A DNA stretch of 64,000 nt from Klebsiella pneumoniae (lineage in GTDB: Bacteria; Verrucomicrobiota; Verrucomicrobiia; Limisphaerales; SXTU01): assembly GCA_943330855.2 (NCBI GenBank), contig CALQJI020000004.1, positions 1 through 64,000 of the forward strand, read 5' to 3'. A program made the translations under genes and the position numbers. Every line of letters starts with the position of its first letter. Positions within the stretch are counted from its first letter, which is position 1. A model generated the notes under the pieces. That model made no database searches. It was given only the letters and a program-made list of their open reading frames with translations, and was not told the DNA's origin. This document shows positions 37,343 through 44,330 of the stretch, piece by piece.

Positions 37343-37460
37343 GTTTTTAGCCACAGCTGGAACACCGATAAGGCAAGTCAACGGGCCTGAAGTGGAGTTC
37401 CCCGTAACCCTCGGAACTCCGCAGCCGTTTTTCATCTGTGTTCCATCTGTGGCTAAAAAC
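37343..37460. terminator. Nested inverted element between convergent mqnA and gltX
   Basis: The outer arms gtttttagccacag and ctgtggctaaaaac are a perfect 14-bp inverted repeat extended by a tggaacac match. An inner GGAGTTCC/GGAACTCC hairpin lies at 37394-37420. The T-rich and A-rich flanks on either side make it a plausible bidirectional terminator. Confidence 0.65.
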
Positions 37461-37503
37461 TTGGGCTCGCTCCGCCACGCTCTGCTGCTGCCCCTCCCGT
37501 GCG

Positions 37504-38841
37504 TCAGCCCGCCATCGCGGCGTCCATGCGCGCGAGCACGCGGTCGCGGCCGAGCACTTCGAGCAGGTGATAGAGGCTCGGGCCGCTGGGCTTGCCCGTG
37601 CAGGCGAAGCGCGCGGGATGCACCAGCACGCCGTTTTTCACGCCGAGGGATTTCGCGGTCTCCTTCAAGGTGGCCTCCAGATTCGCGGCGCTGAACTCGA
37701 CGAGTCCCGCGTAGGCGGCGCGCAGCTTCGCGAGCCGTTCGCGCGCCTCGCTGGTCAGGGCGGCCTTCGCCTCCGCGTCCAGCTCCAGCTTCTCCGTGAA
37801 GTAGAAACCGCCGTAGCCCGGCAGCTCGGTGAAAACGCGGACCTTGCCCATGCAGGTGTCCAACGCGGCCCGCACGTAACTGGTGGAAAACTGGTTCGTG
37901 TCCACGCCGGCGCGCGCGAGGGCGTGGACGGCCAGCTCGTAGAATCGGTCAGGAGCCATCGCGCGGAGGTATTCGCCGTTCATCCACTTGAGCTTCTCGT
38001 GGTCGAAGCGAGCGTTGCTCCGAAGGATTTGCGGGAGGTCGAAGTTCGCGATGAGTTCCTGCACCGGGATGACTTCGCGCCCGTCCTTCGGCGACCAGCC
38101 CAGCAGGCAGAGATAGTTCAACACCGCCTCGGGCGCGTAGCCGTTCTCCATGTAGTAGGTCAGCGCCGCGCCGTCGTCGCGCTTGGACATCTTCGATCCG
38201 TCGGCGTTGAGGATGAGCGGGATGTGCGCATACTTCGGCGGCTCGACGCCGAAGGCCTGGAAGAGCGCGACGTGCTTGGCCGTGTTGCTCAAGTGGTCCT
38301 CGCCGCGAATGACGTGCGTGATGCCCATCTCCAAGTCGTCCACGACGTTCACAAAATGGAACACCGGCGAGCCGTCCGAGCGCTGGATGACGAAGTCCGG
38401 CTCCTGCTCCTCGCGGTCGGTGAGCGCCCGCGTCACGTCACCGACAACCAGGTCGCGGATGAGCACCGGCTCGCGGGTCATCTTGAAGCGCACCGCCCCT
38501 TCGCTCTCGTAAGCCAAGCCACGCGACAACAACGCCTCGACGCGCCGCGTGTAGTTCTCTTTCCGCTGCGACTGGAAGTAAGGCCCGCGGTCGCCCTTGC
38601 TTGGTCCGGTGGCGTCGGCGGTGAGCGGACCTTCGTCCCAGTCCAGGCCCAGCCAGCGCAGGCCGTCGAGGATGACGTTGACGGCCTCCTGCGAGTTGCG
38701 CGCCGCGTCGGTGTCCTCCACGCGGAGAATGAACGTGCCGCCGGTGTGGCGGGCGTAGAGCCAGTTGAACAGCGCCGTGCGCGCGCCGCCGATGTGCAGG
38801 TAGCCGGTGGGACTGGGGGCAAAACGGACGCGGACGCTCAT
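37504..38841 (-). CDS. gltX: Glutamyl-tRNA synthetase
   Basis: 445 residues, a class I aminoacyl-tRNA synthetase. The HIGH-type motif is APSPTGYLHIGGAR at about residues 6-19 and the KMSKS loop is GSKMSKRDDGAAL near 236. It charges tRNA-Glu, the substrate that the nearby hemA uses for tetrapyrrole synthesis. ATG 38841 gives MSVRVRFAPSPTGYL as in relatives; the frame extends to a TTG 36 bp upstream with non-conserved residues. It is somewhat shorter than the E. coli enzyme, at the C-terminal anticodon-binding part. Confidence 0.95.
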   Translation of the reverse strand: MSVRVRFAPSPTGYLHIGGARTALFNWLYARHTGGTFILRVEDTDAARNSQEAVNVILDGLRWLGLDWDEGPLTADATGPSKGDRGPYFQSQRKENYTRRVEALLSRGLAYESEGAVRFKMTREPVLIRDLVVGDVTRALTDREEQEPDFVIQRSDGSPVFHFVNVVDDLEMGITHVIRGEDHLSNTAKHVALFQAFGVEPPKYAHIPLILNADGSKMSKRDDGAALTYYMENGYAPEAVLNYLCLLGWSPKDGREVIPVQELIANFDLPQILRSNARFDHEKLKWMNGEYLRAMAPDRFYELAVHALARAGVDTNQFSTSYVRAALDTCMGKVRVFTELPGYGGFYFTEKLELDAEAKAALTSEARERLAKLRAAYAGLVEFSAANLEATLKETAKSLGVKNGVLVHPARFACTGKPSGPSLYHLLEVLGRDRVLARMDAAMAG

Positions 38842-39044
38842 GGGATTAGGGGTAGAGGTTGAACTGGCTGCGCTCAATTTATGCGCGAAGCATAAGTTGG
38901 CTCACGAGGACATGGCAAGCAGGCGGAGCTGCTTTGGCGCGGCCGGGAAGTCCGCACACCGGAGTCGAGTTGCGCCCGTTTCTTTCACCGCTGGAGCTTG
39001 AAGCTTGTTGCCCTCCCGCCCTTCGGCCATAAATTCGCATCTCG
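38842..39044. promoter_or_regulatory. Divergent region between gltX and the hemX/ccsA-hemA-hemC cluster
   Basis: 203 bp between two divergent starts. A hairpin-capable AATTTATGC/GCATAAGTT pair lies at 38876-38899, close to the gltX start. No confident promoter boxes were found. Confidence 0.35.
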
Positions 39045-39860
39045 ATGCTGACTGACCGTGAATTTTTTGGACTAGCCGTGCTGCTCTACGGGGCAAGTGC
39101 GACGTGGTCCTTTTTCATCTGGCGGCAAGGCTTCCGGCACGACTCGCGGTGGCAATACTTCCTGCTGCTCTGCGCGGCGGGGCTCCACACGATCGCGATG
39201 ATGAAGCGCGGCTTCAGCCTGGAGCGCTGCCCGGTCAACAATCTCTATGAGGCCACGACGTTCAGCGCGTGGACCATCGTGGCGGCATTCCTCATCATCG
39301 GCGCCCTGCCCCGGTTGCGCTTCCTCGGCGCGTTCGTCTCGCCCGTGCTGGTTGCGATGGGCGTCTTCGCGCTCATGCCGGCGCTGGACGTGAAGGGCCC
39401 GCGCCCGGACTTCTCAGGTGGTTTGGTGAGCCTGCACGTCGCGCTGATCCTGCTGGCCTACGGCGCGTTTGGCCTCGGGTCAGCAGCGGGCGTGATGTAT
39501 CTCACGCAGGAGCACGACCTGAAATTTCATAAACTGCGCGCGCTCGTCTCCGCGCTGCCGTCCATCCAAGGCCTCGAAACGGTCATCGTGCGCTTCCTCC
39601 TCTGCGGCGTCGTCCTGCTGGCGGCGGGCTTATCACTCTCGCCGTTGCTCTTAAAGCACGCCCAGTCGGCGAATCCACTGGCTGACCCGAAGGTTCTTTG
39701 GTCCGGGTTCGTGCTGTTGCTGTATGTCGGGCTGCTCGTGGCGCACTGGCGGTTCTCGCCTGGCGGGCGGAGGTTTGCGTGGGGGGCGGTCGGCGGCTTC
39801 GCCTTCGTGCTGCTGACCTTCTGGGGCTTCAACCTGCTGTCAGGAATCCACAACCCGTGA
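39045..39860 (+). CDS. CcsA/HemX-type cytochrome c assembly membrane protein
   Basis: 271 residues, about eight membrane helices. The Cyt_C_asm family core is visible in SLHVALILLAYGAFGLGSAAG, whose histidine is conserved, plus CPVNNLYEATTFSAW near residue 64, similar to the CcsA/HemX pre-core. The WWD tryptophan motif of true CcsA is not evident. HemX-type proteins sit just upstream of hemA, as here, and influence glutamyl-tRNA reductase level; CcsA proteins attach heme to c-type cytochromes. Position favours HemX, though the many multiheme proteins in the window would need a CcsA. ATG start. Confidence 0.82.
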   Translation: MLTDREFFGLAVLLYGASATWSFFIWRQGFRHDSRWQYFLLLCAAGLHTIAMMKRGFSLERCPVNNLYEATTFSAWTIVAAFLIIGALPRLRFLGAFVSPVLVAMGVFALMPALDVKGPRPDFSGGLVSLHVALILLAYGAFGLGSAAGVMYLTQEHDLKFHKLRALVSALPSIQGLETVIVRFLLCGVVLLAAGLSLSPLLLKHAQSANPLADPKVLWSGFVLLLYVGLLVAHWRFSPGGRRFAWGAVGGFAFVLLTFWGFNLLSGIHNP

Positions 39861-39865
39861 GCAAC

Positions 39866-39900
39866 GATTGCCGATTGCCGATTGCCGATTGTCGATTGCC
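39866..39900. repeat. Five tandem GATTGCC heptanucleotides
   Basis: Five 7-bp units, the fourth being GATTGTC, located right after the stop of the hemX/ccsA gene. The same unit appears inside the gene at 60051-62879 (62318-62352). Confidence 0.9.
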
Positions 39901-39930
39901 GAGGTGGCCTCGGCGGCCGGTGGCTCGCGG

Positions 39931-39958
39931 CCCCATGCCCCATTCCCCATTCCCGATT
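39931..39958. repeat. Four tandem CCCCATT-type heptanucleotides
   Basis: Units ccccatg, ccccatt, ccccatt and cccgatt, ending 12 bp before the hemA ATG, so it sits in the probable ribosome-binding region of hemA. Confidence 0.8.
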
Positions 39959-39970
39959 TCCTAGCGTTCC

Positions 39971-41029
39971 ATGCCCCTCGTCGTCCTTGGCCTCAGCCAC
40001 CGCACCGCGCCTGTCATGGTGCGGGAGCGGTTTGCCTTCGCCGAGTCCACAACCGCGGAAGTGATGCGAAGGCTCCGCGAATCCGGCGTCATCGAGGAAG
40101 CGGTCATCCTCTCCACCTGCAACCGCGTGGAGATTTACGCCGCCACCAGTGCCGACCCACGGGCCGCGTTGGCCGAACTGCGCCGATTCCTCCTCGCGCA
40201 CCACAACTACACCGAACCGCTCGGCAGCGAACTCTACGAACTCACCGAGCCGCACAGCGTTGAACACCTTTTCAAAGTCGCTGCCGGCCTCGACTCGATG
40301 GTGCTGGGTGAAACGGAAATTCTCGGCCAGCTCAAGCAGGCTTACGACCTCGCCTTGAAGCATCAACACACTGGTCGCCGGTTGAACAAGGCGTTTCAGA
40401 GCGCCTTCAACGTCGCTAAGAAAATCCGCACCGAGACGAACATCCAGCGCGGCAGCGTATCCGTCGCTTCCGTGGCGGTGGAGCTGGCGCAGAAAATTTT
40501 TGACACCCTCACCGGCCGCACCGTGATGGTCATCGGTGCGGGCGACACGAGCGAAAAGACCGCGCGCGCCCTACTAAGTCGCGGTGCGAAGAGCGTGCTC
40601 GTCTCGAACCGCTCCCACGACCGCGCCGTGGCGCTCGCCGCCGAGTTGGGCGGACGGGCCGTCCACTTCGATGAGTGGCACACCGAGTTCGCGCAGGTTG
40701 ACATCATCATCAGCAGCACCAGCGCGCCGCACTACGTCCTCACGCGCGCAAAGCTCGCCCCCCTGCACAGCCTGAGGCAGGCGCGCCCGCTCCTGCTCAT
40801 TGACATCGCCGTCCCGCGCGACATCGAGCCGGAGGTGAACTTCCTCGACGACGTTTACCTCTACAACGTGGACGACCTGCAAACCATCGCCGACGACTAC
40901 CTGAAGCTGCGTCGCGAGGAACTATCCGAGTGCGAGACCATTATCCGCGCGAAGGCGAAAGCCTTGCTCAACGCGCCACCGGGAGCGCCACCAGCGCCCG
41001 GCCCCAGCCTCGCCTTCGGCCACGAATGA
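39971..41029 (+). CDS. hemA: Glutamyl-tRNA reductase with shortened C-terminus
   Basis: 352 residues against about 420 in most bacteria. HemA reduces glutamyl-tRNA to glutamate-1-semialdehyde, the first committed step of heme synthesis in this route. The catalytic cysteine is in LSTCNRVEIYA near residue 50. GLDSMVLGETEILGQLKQAY is the family signature, and VMVIGAGDTSEKTA starts the NADPH domain. The protein stops soon after the spinal helix starts (YNVDDLQTIADDYLKLRREE) and ends in a proline/alanine tail (PPGAPPAPGPSLAFGHE), so most of the dimerisation domain is missing. A repeat element begins within ~11 bp of the stop. Confidence 0.94.
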   Translation: MPLVVLGLSHRTAPVMVRERFAFAESTTAEVMRRLRESGVIEEAVILSTCNRVEIYAATSADPRAALAELRRFLLAHHNYTEPLGSELYELTEPHSVEHLFKVAAGLDSMVLGETEILGQLKQAYDLALKHQHTGRRLNKAFQSAFNVAKKIRTETNIQRGSVSVASVAVELAQKIFDTLTGRTVMVIGAGDTSEKTARALLSRGAKSVLVSNRSHDRAVALAAELGGRAVHFDEWHTEFAQVDIIISSTSAPHYVLTRAKLAPLHSLRQARPLLLIDIAVPRDIEPEVNFLDDVYLYNVDDLQTIADDYLKLRREELSECETIIRAKAKALLNAPPGAPPAPGPSLAFGHE

Positions 41030-41039
41030 AGACTTTTTC

Positions 41040-41161
41040 TACCCACGGATTGAATACGGAAGAAGCACGGATGAAAGACGAAGAACCGAACTTTACCACC
41101 TCGCCGCACCGCGCTCAGCCCTCCTCCCCATCCGTGTTTATTCCGTGTTCAATCCGTGGCT
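41040..41161. repeat. Inverted element with ACACGGAAT-type arms between hemA and hemC
   Basis: The left arm acccacggattgaatacgg with further acacgg-like units is matched by the right arm ccgtgttcaatccgtgg. It fills nearly all of the hemA-hemC gap and ends 9 bp before the hemC ATG. A GTG inside the right arm is in frame with hemC but is repeat sequence. Confidence 0.8.
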
Positions 41162-41170
41162 AAAATCCCC

Positions 41171-42199
41171 ATGCCTCCTCCGCGCCCCATCATCATCGCC
41201 ACCCGTGGCAGCGCGCTCGCGCTCGCACAGGCCAACGCCGTCCTCGCACAGTGCCGCGCCGCCTTTCCCCGGCTCCAGTTCGAGTTGAGCATCATCAAAA
41301 CCACGGGCGACAAGCTCCAGTCAGCGTCCCTGATGAACCCCGACGCCTCCCTGCCGAAGGGCCTGTTCACCAAGGAACTTGAAGTCGCCCTGCTCAACGG
41401 CGAAGCCGACCTCGCGGTGCACAGCCTCAAAGATTTGCCTACCGAACTCCCCACCGGCCTCGTGCTCAAAGCCGTCTGCAAGCGCGCCGATGTGCGCGAC
41501 GTGCTCATCTATCGCGATGCCGAGTTCGTCCGCGCCGAGGCAGCGAAACTGGACATCATCGAGTGGACGCCCGGCCAGCACCTGCGCCGTGGCTTCGCAG
41601 CAAAGCTCAAGCTGGCGGCGTTGCCAGCGGGCACCATCGTCGCCACCAGCAGCACACGCCGCCGCGCGCTCCTGCTCGTAGCGCGACCGGATGCGAAGGT
41701 CGTCGAGCTACGGGGCAACGTGCCGACGCGTCTGTTGAAACTCTCCGAACGCAGCGACTTTGACGCCATCCTCCTCGCCGCCGCCGGACTGGAGCGACTC
41801 AAGTTTCACATCATGTCAAATGGCGCGCTCACCGGCGAAGGCGTGCCAGCAGGCTTGTTGGCCGTGCACTTGGAGCCGGAAGAGATGCTTCCCGCCGTGG
41901 GCCAGGCGGCGGTGGGCATCGAAGTGCGCGCCGGCAACGACCGCGTCGGTCGAGTCTGCGAGGAGCTGAACCACGGCAACACCCACCTGTGTGTCCGCGC
42001 CGAGCGCGCGTTCCTGCGTGCGATGGGCGGCGGCTGCTCCAGCCCCGTGGCCGCCTACGCGGAAGTGCTCGGCCACCAACTGCGCATGCGGGTGGTGTCC
42101 TTCCTCGACGGGACGGCGAAACGCGCCGAGGCGAGGCGCAAGTCACAGGAACCGGACCAACTCGGCACCCAGCTCGCGGCGGAGTTAGCAGCCCGTTAA
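41171..42199 (+). CDS. hemC: Porphobilinogen deaminase (hydroxymethylbilane synthase)
   Basis: 342 residues. It polymerises four porphobilinogens on a dipyrromethane cofactor. The cofactor-binding cysteine is in AMGGGCSSPVAAYA near residue 285. Other landmarks: IIIATRGSALALAQANAV, LPKGLFTKELEVALL, DLAVHSLKDLPTELP and STRRRALLL. ATG 41171 was chosen over an in-frame GTG (41156) that lies within the preceding repeat element. It is slightly longer than usual, with an inserted segment (VRAEAAKLDIIEWTPGQHLR) near 120. It shares the strand with hemX/ccsA and hemA. Confidence 0.94.
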   Translation: MPPPRPIIIATRGSALALAQANAVLAQCRAAFPRLQFELSIIKTTGDKLQSASLMNPDASLPKGLFTKELEVALLNGEADLAVHSLKDLPTELPTGLVLKAVCKRADVRDVLIYRDAEFVRAEAAKLDIIEWTPGQHLRRGFAAKLKLAALPAGTIVATSSTRRRALLLVARPDAKVVELRGNVPTRLLKLSERSDFDAILLAAAGLERLKFHIMSNGALTGEGVPAGLLAVHLEPEEMLPAVGQAAVGIEVRAGNDRVGRVCEELNHGNTHLCVRAERAFLRAMGGGCSSPVAAYAEVLGHQLRMRVVSFLDGTAKRAEARRKSQEPDQLGTQLAAELAAR

Positions 42200-42216
42200 C
42201 CGACGACCAGCCTCAT

Positions 42217-42292
42217 GTAGCCGCCGAGGTGTGGCGGCGGATTTTCTTGAGCAAATCGGAACAATGGTTCGCCTCCTTACCTCGGCGGCTAC
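42217..42292. repeat. Inverted element of the TAGCCGCCGA family
   Basis: The left arm gtagccgccgaggt is a perfect 14-bp inverted match to the right arm acctcggcggctac. The next few bases (ggcggcgga versus ggaggcgaa) are similar. Begins 17 bp after the hemC stop. Confidence 0.75.
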
Positions 42293-42354
42293 TTCTTTAT
42301 TGGCCGGTTAAATGGCCAGCCGAGCGCATAGCTCAAAGCGGTTGGTCGGCAGGC

Positions 42355-42789
42355 TCATAGCACGGGACGGGCCTGGAGGATGAGGCCAAGGGCGTGGCGC
42401 GGGTGGCGATGGTAAGCTTCAAAAAAGTGCTCCAAGAACTAGCTTTGCTCAAAGGGGATGAGGGCCAGAAGCGCATTGCGGGTGAGTGCCAGATTGAGCG
42501 CGGCGTTGGACTTGCGCTGGCGGTGGCGGTCTTCCTGCCACGCGCTTGCGTCGCGTTTGTGGCGGTTGCGGTTTTCCACCGACCTGTGCTGGCCAACCGC
42601 ATTGGTCGCGCACGTTTGCTCTTTCTCGCTGAGGCTGGAGAGGAAGTAGCGGGGGTGGTTTTTCTGCGTCTGGAGCGGGTCTTTCTTCTCCGCCCAGTCG
42701 CGCTGGATCGTGATGGCACAGCGGGCGCCAGGCAGCCCGGCGTTGACGGGGGTGATGGCGGCCACGGCCCCGCGACGGTGGTCCAGCCC
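42355..42789 (-). pseudogene. ISAs1-like transposase C-terminal remnant
   Basis: Only the C-terminal part is present. The segment YFLSSLSEKEQ, then QHRSVENRNRHKRDASAWQE, then NAALNLALTRNALLALIPFE matches the conserved end of ISAs1-family transposases: the glutamate (in VEN) of the DDE triad, the basic patch, and NLALxRNALLAL. A TAG at 42439-42441 interrupts the frame, after which the same frame continues EAYHRHPRHALGLILQARPV and stops at 42355-42357, so a nonsense change rather than a frameshift. No N-terminal domain or terminal inverted repeats were seen. Confidence 0.7.
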
Positions 42790-42914
42790 CCCCGCGCTCG
42801 CCTTCCTGGCTCAGGTGGAATCCCCGGTTTCATCTCGCATGCAGAAGTTTTGTAACGGCTCCTGAAACCAGTCGCCCTCCGTTGTCGTCTTTCACCGCAA
42901 GAAACGCTCACGCT

Positions 42915-44321
42915 ATGAACCCGCTCGAACATCAGGCCCAACTCGCCGACCGCTTCCTCACCCGCCGCCAGTGGCTCAACCGCTTCGGCATGGGCATGGG
43001 TGCGGTGGGCCTCGGGGCCTTGCTCGGCGAGGAGGTGCGCGCCGCCGCCTCCGCTGCCGACCTCAACCCGCTGGCGCCCAAGAGCCCGCACTTCCCCGCC
43101 AAGGCCAAGCGCGTCATCCATATCTTCGCGCAAGGAGCGCCGTCGCACATTGACACTTGGGACCCGAAGCCCGCGCTCACGAAGAACGATGGCAAGTCCA
43201 TCTCCGGCGGCAACGGCGTCGCGTTTGGTTCGCCCTTCAAGTTCACGCCGCAGGGGCGCTCGGGCATTGAGTTCAGCGAGGTTTTCCCGAGCCTCGCCAA
43301 GCACGCGGACAGTATGGCCGTGGTCCGCTCGCTCCACACGGACATCCCGGCGCACGAGGTCGCGACCGTCTTCATGAACACCGGCTCGGTCCGCCTTGCG
43401 AAACCTTCGCTCGGCGCGTGGACGCTCTACGGCCTCGGCTCGGAGAACCAAAACATGCCCGGCTTCATCTCGCTGCGGCCCGGCGGCGGGGCGCCCGGCG
43501 GCGCACAGAATTACCAAGCTGCGTTTCTGCCCGGCGTCTTCCAAGGCTCGAGCATCAACACGCAGGCGCAGTCCGTGGACCAGATGATTGAGAACATTCG
43601 GAACAACTACCTTGCCCCGAAGGAGCAGCGCCGCCAGCTCGACCTCGTGCATCAGCTCAACGCGATTCACAGCCAGAACTTGCAGAAGGACGCGCAGCTC
43701 GAGGCGCGCATCGAGAGCTTCGAGATGGCTTACAAGATGCAGACGGCGGCGACGGACGCGTTCGACATCAGCAAGGAGCCGGAGAATGTCCGCTCGCTTT
43801 ACGGCAGCTCGGCGCAGGGCAAGCAACTCCTCATCGCGCGGCGGCTCGTCGAGCGCGGCGTGCGCTTCGTGCAGGTGTGGGCCAGCGGCTGGGATCATCA
43901 CAACGACCTCGCCGACCGGCTGCGGCAGAAGGCCGGCGAGATTGACGGCCCGGCGGCGGCGCTGCTCACGGACTTGAAGCAACGCGGGATGTTGGAGAAC
44001 ACGCTGGTCATCTGGGGCGGCGAGTTTGGTCGCAAGCCCACGCGCGACAAGAACGGCAACGCCGACCCCGGTCGCGACCACAACAACCGCGCGTTCTCCC
44101 ACTGGCTGGCCGGCGGCGGCGTCAAGGGCGGCACCGTCTGGGGCGCGACGGATGAGTTCGGCGGCAGCGCGGTGAAGGACAAGGTCCACATCCACGACTA
44201 CCACGCGACCCTGCTGGCGCTGCTGGGCTTCGACCACGAGAAGCTGACGTATCGCTACAACGGCCGGGATTTCCGCCTGACGGACAACTTCGGGAAAGTT
44301 GTGAAGGGCATCATCGCTTAA
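42915..44321 (+). CDS. DUF1501 protein, Tat-exported (operon with cytochrome/DUF1549/1553)
   Basis: 468 residues. The twin-arginine signal is TRRQWLNRFGMGMGAVGLG near residues 16-34. Landmarks: RVIHIFAQGAPSHIDTWDPK, GVRFVQVWASGWDHHNDLAD, LVIWGGEFGRKPTRDKNG, GRDHNNRAFSHWLAGGG and LLGFDHEKLTYRYNGRDFRL. Asp/His placement fits the alkaline-phosphatase-like superfamily. The downstream DUF1549/1553 gene starts 9 bp later, so the two form an operon. ATG 42915 gives MNPLEHQAQLADRFL; the frame upstream of it is not conserved. Confidence 0.93.
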   Translation: MNPLEHQAQLADRFLTRRQWLNRFGMGMGAVGLGALLGEEVRAAASAADLNPLAPKSPHFPAKAKRVIHIFAQGAPSHIDTWDPKPALTKNDGKSISGGNGVAFGSPFKFTPQGRSGIEFSEVFPSLAKHADSMAVVRSLHTDIPAHEVATVFMNTGSVRLAKPSLGAWTLYGLGSENQNMPGFISLRPGGGAPGGAQNYQAAFLPGVFQGSSINTQAQSVDQMIENIRNNYLAPKEQRRQLDLVHQLNAIHSQNLQKDAQLEARIESFEMAYKMQTAATDAFDISKEPENVRSLYGSSAQGKQLLIARRLVERGVRFVQVWASGWDHHNDLADRLRQKAGEIDGPAAALLTDLKQRGMLENTLVIWGGEFGRKPTRDKNGNADPGRDHNNRAFSHWLAGGGVKGGTVWGATDEFGGSAVKDKVHIHDYHATLLALLGFDHEKLTYRYNGRDFRLTDNFGKVVKGIIA

Positions 44322-44330
44322 GGAACTGCC

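Larger units (their letters stand above)
42200..42914. other. 715-bp gap with a repeat element and a dead transposase fragment
   Basis: Contains the inverted element 42217-42292 and the ISAs1-like remnant 42355-42789. Bases 42790-42914 show nothing more. A long minus-strand open frame crossing this gap and the next genes is antisense to real genes and was not accepted. Confidence 0.6.

Noticed and set aside
39866..39958. CRISPR-like or tRNA-like structure in the hemA leader
   Set aside because: Only 7-nt tandem units are present; no spacer pattern and no cloverleaf.
41156..41170. GTG start for hemC
   Set aside because: It lies in the right arm of a repeat element; ATG 41171 gives the expected N-terminus.
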